From JBEKJU01 sp050011095 (GTDB lineage: Bacteria > Desulfobacterota > Syntrophorhabdia > Syntrophorhabdales > WCHB1-27), in contig JBEKJU010000330.1 of assembly GCA_050011095.1 (NCBI GenBank), positions 1 to 5,604 on the forward strand: a DNA stretch of 5,604 bases, in the 5' to 3' direction. The position numbers and the translations under genes were made by a program. The notes beneath the pieces were generated by a model. The model searched no databases and was not told the origin of the DNA. It was given only the letters and a program-made list of their open reading frames with translations. Below are positions 5,317 through 5,604 of this stretch, in pieces (within the stretch, counting starts at the first letter, position 1; every line of letters begins with the position of its first letter).

Positions 5317-5332
5317 TGGCACCACTATTGCA
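5317..5332 (+). promoter_or_regulatory. Sigma54 (-24/-12) promoter of the response-regulator gene
   Basis: TGGCAC (5317-5322), five bases, then TTGCA (5328-5332) matches the RpoN consensus TGGCACG-N4-TTGCW at every position but the seventh. The invariant GG (5318-5319) and GC (5330-5331) are exactly 10 bp apart. Transcription would start near 5343, about 40 nt before ATG 5383. Sigma54 promoters need an AAA+ activator, usually bound 80-200 bp upstream, so an activator site may lie in the preceding gap. Confidence 0.82.
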
Positions 5333-5382
5333 TATTAAAGGGTATGCGGTTAAGACAGAAAATAATAAAAAGGAGAGATATC

Positions 5383-5604
5383 ATGGAAAAGAATGTCCTG
5401 CTGATCGATGACGAGGCATCCCTGAGAAGAAGCGTTGCAATCGGACTCATGCAGAAAGGCTATCAGACCGAGCCGTGTGAAAACGGGATGAAGGGGCTCA
5501 ACACACTGGAGACGTTCAGGAAAAAGCACATTTCCCTCAGTTGCGCGGTAGTCGATGTTCGGCTTCCCGACATCGACGGTCTCAAGCTCCTCAACGTTAT
5601 AAAA
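5383..5604 (+). CDS. Response regulator, receiver domain (partial, runs off the window)
   Basis: The visible 74 codons form the N-terminal half of a phospho-receiver domain of a two-component system. The acidic pocket is NVLLIDDE (4-11, Asp9-Asp10). The phosphorylation site is Asp58 in AVVDVRLPDIDGLKLL (55-70), whose LPD-x-DG-L pattern is typical of the beta3-alpha3 turn of CheY-like domains. A slightly longer alpha2-beta3 link (FRKKHISLSC) places the acceptor Asp a few residues later than in CheY. ATG 5383 has AAGGAGA (5370-5376) six bases upstream. The output domain, if any, lies beyond the window. A stand-alone receiver or an NtrC-type activator are both possible, and the sigma54 promoter is compatible with either. 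No histidine kinase is seen. Confidence 0.9.
   Translation, partial: MEKNVLLIDDEASLRRSVAIGLMQKGYQTEPCENGMKGLNTLETFRKKHISLSCAVVDVRLPDIDGLKLLNVIK

Overview
The window looks like a piece of a bacterial chromosome of moderate GC content with strong Shine-Dalgarno sites, sigma70-type promoters and one very good sigma54 (-24/-12) promoter. A glycogen-type GlgC, a lone dynamin-like GTPase and a sigma54-driven response regulator would fit a Gram-negative of the Desulfobacterota/Nitrospirota kind. That placement is an inference and cannot be fixed from the sequence. There is no phage, CRISPR, rRNA or tRNA signal.

Layout, left to right. (1) A sigma70-like promoter (31-59) drives glgC (115-1416, +). 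A possible 53-residue ORF (1434-1595) follows closely and carries an exact 18-bp tandem duplication. A clear intrinsic terminator (1603-1652) closes the unit. (2) A good sigma70-like promoter (1708-1735) starts a long leader of about 240 nt. The leader has two copies of a near-perfect Shine-Dalgarno sequence, short overlapping ORFs, and a hairpin reaching the start codon of the next gene. That gene encodes a 561-residue dynamin-like GTPase (1981-3666, +). (3) It converges on a histidine-phosphatase (phosphoglycerate-mutase-like) gene (3686-4318, -), with a small hairpin between them. (4) Bases 4319-4474 hold no gene I can support. (5) On the minus strand, 4475-4875 carries two tandem, related small two-helix membrane-protein reading frames overlapping by 4 bp. 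The upstream one (67 aa) is intact. The downstream one has an amber stop at the position of a tyrosine in its partner. A TTGCAA-17-TATAAT promoter sits almost on top of the first start codon. (6) 4942-5316 is a non-coding gap whose ends carry an imperfect inverted repeat, so it may be a small insertion (MITE-like). (7) A sigma54 promoter (5317-5332) precedes the start of a response-regulator gene that runs off the right edge.

The genes do not form one pathway. GlgC makes ADP-glucose for glycogen, the dynamin-like protein should remodel or guard membranes, the phosphatase substrate is open, and the response regulator begins a separate, sigma54-controlled unit. The least explained parts are the dynamin leader, the tandem small membrane proteins and the 375-bp gap.
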